This document shows, one piece after another, positions 62,431 to 64,000 of a DNA stretch of 64,000 nt. This DNA comes from an uncultured Bacillota bacterium. Lineage in GTDB: Bacteria > Bacillota > Clostridia > Oscillospirales > Oscillospiraceae. Under the pieces are notes generated by a model. It searched no databases and was not told the origin of the DNA. It saw nothing but the letters and a program-made list of their open reading frames with translations. The position numbers and the translations under genes are program-made. Numbering within the stretch: the first letter of the stretch is position 1; the number at the start of each line of letters is the position of its first letter. The DNA is taken from NCBI GenBank assembly GCA_947645675.1, contig CANSDP010000009.1, positions 1 to 64,000 of the forward strand. The letters run 5' to 3'.

Positions 62431-63048
62431 ATGGACCGGAAGTTAAAGACTTGGGAGCTGGCGCTGATGCTGGGCGTTTTGATGGCGGTAGTGGCGGGGG
62501 GCTGGCTGGGCCAGGAGCAGAGAGAGCTGGCGGACAGTGTGATCCGCTTTCACGTGATCGCCAACTCAGACAGCGAGGCCGACCAGGCCCTGAAGCTGGC
62601 GGTGCGGGACCGGGTGCTGGAGGAAGCCCAGGACCTCTACCCGGAGGACGCCACCCTGGAGGAGGCCCAGGCGGCGCTGGAGGGCCACCTCAACGCCCTG
62701 GCCGCCGCCGGGCGGACGGTGGTGGAGGACGAGGGGTATGACTACCCCGTCACCGCCCAGCTCACCGACTGCTGGTTCCCCACCAAGGAGTATGAGGGCT
62801 TCGCCCTCCCCGCCGGGAGCTACACCGCCCTGCGGGTGACCATCGGGGAGGGCAAGGGCCAAAACTGGTGGTGCGTGGCCTTCCCGCCCCTGTGCCTGGG
62901 GGCGGCCAGCGAGACGGTGGACCAGGCCCTGGAGGCGGGGCACTTCACCCCGGAGCAGGGGGCGCTGGTCACCGGCGCGGACGAGGGCTACGTCCTCAAA
63001 TTCAAGGCCATGGAGTGGCTGGGCGAGCTCCAGGAATTTTTTGAATGA
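62431..63048 (+). CDS. spoIIR: Stage II sporulation protein R
   Basis: A 205-residue secreted signalling protein. In sporulation it is made in the forespore and triggers SpoIIGA to process pro-sigma-E in the mother cell. The N-terminal signal/anchor is WELALMLGVLMAVVAGGWLG; IRFHVIANSDSEADQALKLA and NWWCVAFPPLCLG are family signatures. AAGGAGG precedes ATG 62431. It supports a spore-forming lineage. Confidence 0.93.
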   Translation: MDRKLKTWELALMLGVLMAVVAGGWLGQEQRELADSVIRFHVIANSDSEADQALKLAVRDRVLEEAQDLYPEDATLEEAQAALEGHLNALAAAGRTVVEDEGYDYPVTAQLTDCWFPTKEYEGFALPAGSYTALRVTIGEGKGQNWWCVAFPPLCLGAASETVDQALEAGHFTPEQGALVTGADEGYVLKFKAMEWLGELQEFFE

Positions 63049-63099
63049 CTATCCCCCTCTCTTCCCGCATATTCTGTGGGAGGAGAGGGGGAATTTTCC

Positions 63100-63780
63100 G
63101 TGGTGGGACAGCTGATTATCACCCCCCGGGGCCGGGGGACGGCGGAGGTGGGCAGGCTGTACGGACTGCCCGTTCTGCGGGGGGCGGTGGACCCGTCGGG
63201 CTTCTGGGGGGAGCGGCGGCTGGCCCGGGCGGGGCGGAGCCTGCGCCGGGGCGGGGCCCTGCGGGTGCTGGTCCCCCGGGACTTTGCCCGCTGGCCCCTG
63301 CTGGAGCGGCTGGGCCTGCGGCCTGTGGAGACCGAGGGCTTTGTCCGGGCCCAGTCCGCCCCCCTGGCCCTGGCGGCGCTGGAGCGGCAGGGGGTGGCCC
63401 CCGACCGGGCCACCGTGGCGCTGCGGGGACGGCGTGCCGACTGGGATATGGCCCGGACGGCGGCGGAGCTTTGCCGGCGGGTACGCCGGCTGGTGGTGGA
63501 CGCCCCCTCCGGCGGAGAGGAGCTGGCGGTGTGGCTGCGGCGGGAGTTCGGCCTGCCCATTCTGCCCCCGGGGGAGGAGGGCCACGCCGCCCTGTACTTT
63601 CAGGAGGGCTGTCCCCGCCGGGAGGAGGGGGCGCTGGAGCTGTACGGCCCCCGTCCCGGGCTGGCCGGTCTGACCCTGAGCGCCCCCGGACTGGCCGGGG
63701 AGGACCGGGAGGATCTGCCCCTTCTGGCCACCCTGTGGGAGGGCGGGCGGCTGGACCCCGGAGCGGTAAAAATCACTTGA
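63100..63780 (+). CDS. Unknown Arg/Gly-rich protein downstream of spoIIR
   Basis: A 226-residue soluble protein. No ATG start exists; GTG 63100 is chosen because GGAGAGG lies 10-12 bases upstream (GTG 63076 has no ribosome site). Composition is rich in Arg, Gly and Leu. Repeated RxG-type turns, RADWDMARTAAELCRRVRRL, and ALYFQEGCPRREEGALELYG are visible; no family is recognised. Between spoIIR and the greA promoter; it could be sporulation-linked, unproven. Confidence 0.65.
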   Translation: MVGQLIITPRGRGTAEVGRLYGLPVLRGAVDPSGFWGERRLARAGRSLRRGGALRVLVPRDFARWPLLERLGLRPVETEGFVRAQSAPLALAALERQGVAPDRATVALRGRRADWDMARTAAELCRRVRRLVVDAPSGGEELAVWLRREFGLPILPPGEEGHAALYFQEGCPRREEGALELYGPRPGLAGLTLSAPGLAGEDREDLPLLATLWEGGRLDPGAVKIT

Positions 63781-63805
63781 CAGACGGCGGAGAAACACAT
63801 ATAAT
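63777..63805 (+). promoter_or_regulatory. greA promoter
   Basis: TTGACA 63777-63782, 17-bp spacer, TATAAT 63800-63805; both elements perfect. The -35 overlaps the last codons of the preceding gene. Confidence 0.88.
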
Positions 63806-63844
63806 GACACAGAATGCCCGATTATACTCATTTGAAACGAGAAG

Positions 63845-63865
63845 CCGGCGCCCCACTGGCGCCGG
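63845..63865 (+). promoter_or_regulatory. Stable hairpin in greA leader
   Basis: CCGGCGCC, five-base loop, GGCGCCGG: a perfect 8-bp GC stem between the greA promoter and its ATG, followed by TATATTTTG. It could be a weak early terminator or an RNA-stability element. Confidence 0.55.
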
Positions 63866-63895
63866 GACTATATTTTGAAAGGTTGCGGATGCTTC

Positions 63896-64000
63896 ATGGC
63901 GAAAGAGTATAAGCTGAGCCCCCAGCGGCTGAAGGAATTACAGGACGAAATGACCTACCTCAAGACGGTCCGGGAGAAGGAGGTGGCCGACCTGCTGAAG
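63896..64000 (+). CDS. greA: Transcription elongation factor GreA, 3' part outside window
   Basis: The first 35 codons of GreA, which enters the RNA polymerase secondary channel and rescues backtracked complexes by transcript cleavage. MAKEYKLSPQRLKELQDEM then TYLKTVREKEVADLLK matches the start of the N-terminal coiled coil. The gene continues beyond the right edge. Confidence 0.85.
   Translation, partial: MAKEYKLSPQRLKELQDEMTYLKTVREKEVADLLK

Overview
The window looks like a chromosome segment from a GC-rich, anaerobic, spore-lineage Firmicute, most likely a butyrate-forming Oscillospiraceae-type clostridium (Flavonifractor/Intestinimonas/Oscillibacter-like). The grounds are spoIIR, the oxygen-sensitive NrdD/NrdG ribonucleotide reductase, class I two-subunit fumarase, a bcd-etfB-etfA operon, SLH-domain surface proteins, strong AGGAGG ribosome sites and GC-rich interspersed palindromes. 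The genus is inferred; there is no 16S or ribosomal protein gene to confirm it.

Layout. 1-3.4 kb: left-edge MATE transporter and mobile-element debris (Tn916-type excisionase, decayed integrase, a KilA-N-like remnant) around an LMW phosphatase gene. 3.4-6.6 kb: ProX-type editing protein, amidohydrolase, sodium:solute symporter. 6.7-7.9 kb: an XRE regulator divergent from a 49-residue gene across an operator-like inverted repeat, then two tandem ~347-bp units, each with a consensus promoter for a 23-30 residue peptide and an opposing consensus promoter for an antisense RNA. This looks like a duplicated type I toxin-antitoxin-like system and is the most novel item here. 8-17.3 kb: pyk, metG, two membrane proteins, mnmA, then nrdD - small membrane protein - nrdG behind a leader with an early terminator hairpin.

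17.3-35.2 kb is a surface and motility block. Two giant SLH proteins, a PilZ protein and a FliK-like/FlhB-C-like pair run leftward. cheA-cheW-cheR-cheB and a voltage-gated-type K+ channel run rightward from a sigma-D (flagellar) promoter. 35.2-41.6 kb: a Cdd1-like protein, asnS, and a phosphorelay of hybrid kinase, receiver-HD-GYP protein and HPt protein. 41.6-48.9 kb: fumarase alpha and beta genes separated by an unknown gene, then four genes carrying SUFU, DUF2185, DUF4261 and TPR-like domains that resemble polymorphic-toxin immunity families without a toxin.

48.9-52.3 kb: a Crp/Fnr-family regulator with a perfect palindrome at its promoter, followed by a NitT/TauT-type ABC transporter. 52.4-55.6 kb: bcd-etfBA, with a near-consensus Rex (NADH/NAD+) operator and a terminator-like hairpin in its leader. 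55.9-56.8 kb: element debris next to tRNA-Gly(CCC). 56.9-64 kb: macrodomain protein, Lrp regulator, aminotransferase, ThrH, DUF1015, ispE, spoIIR, an unknown gene and the start of greA. At least six GC-rich palindromic repeats, mostly of one TGTAGGGG...CCCCTACA family, sit between genes.
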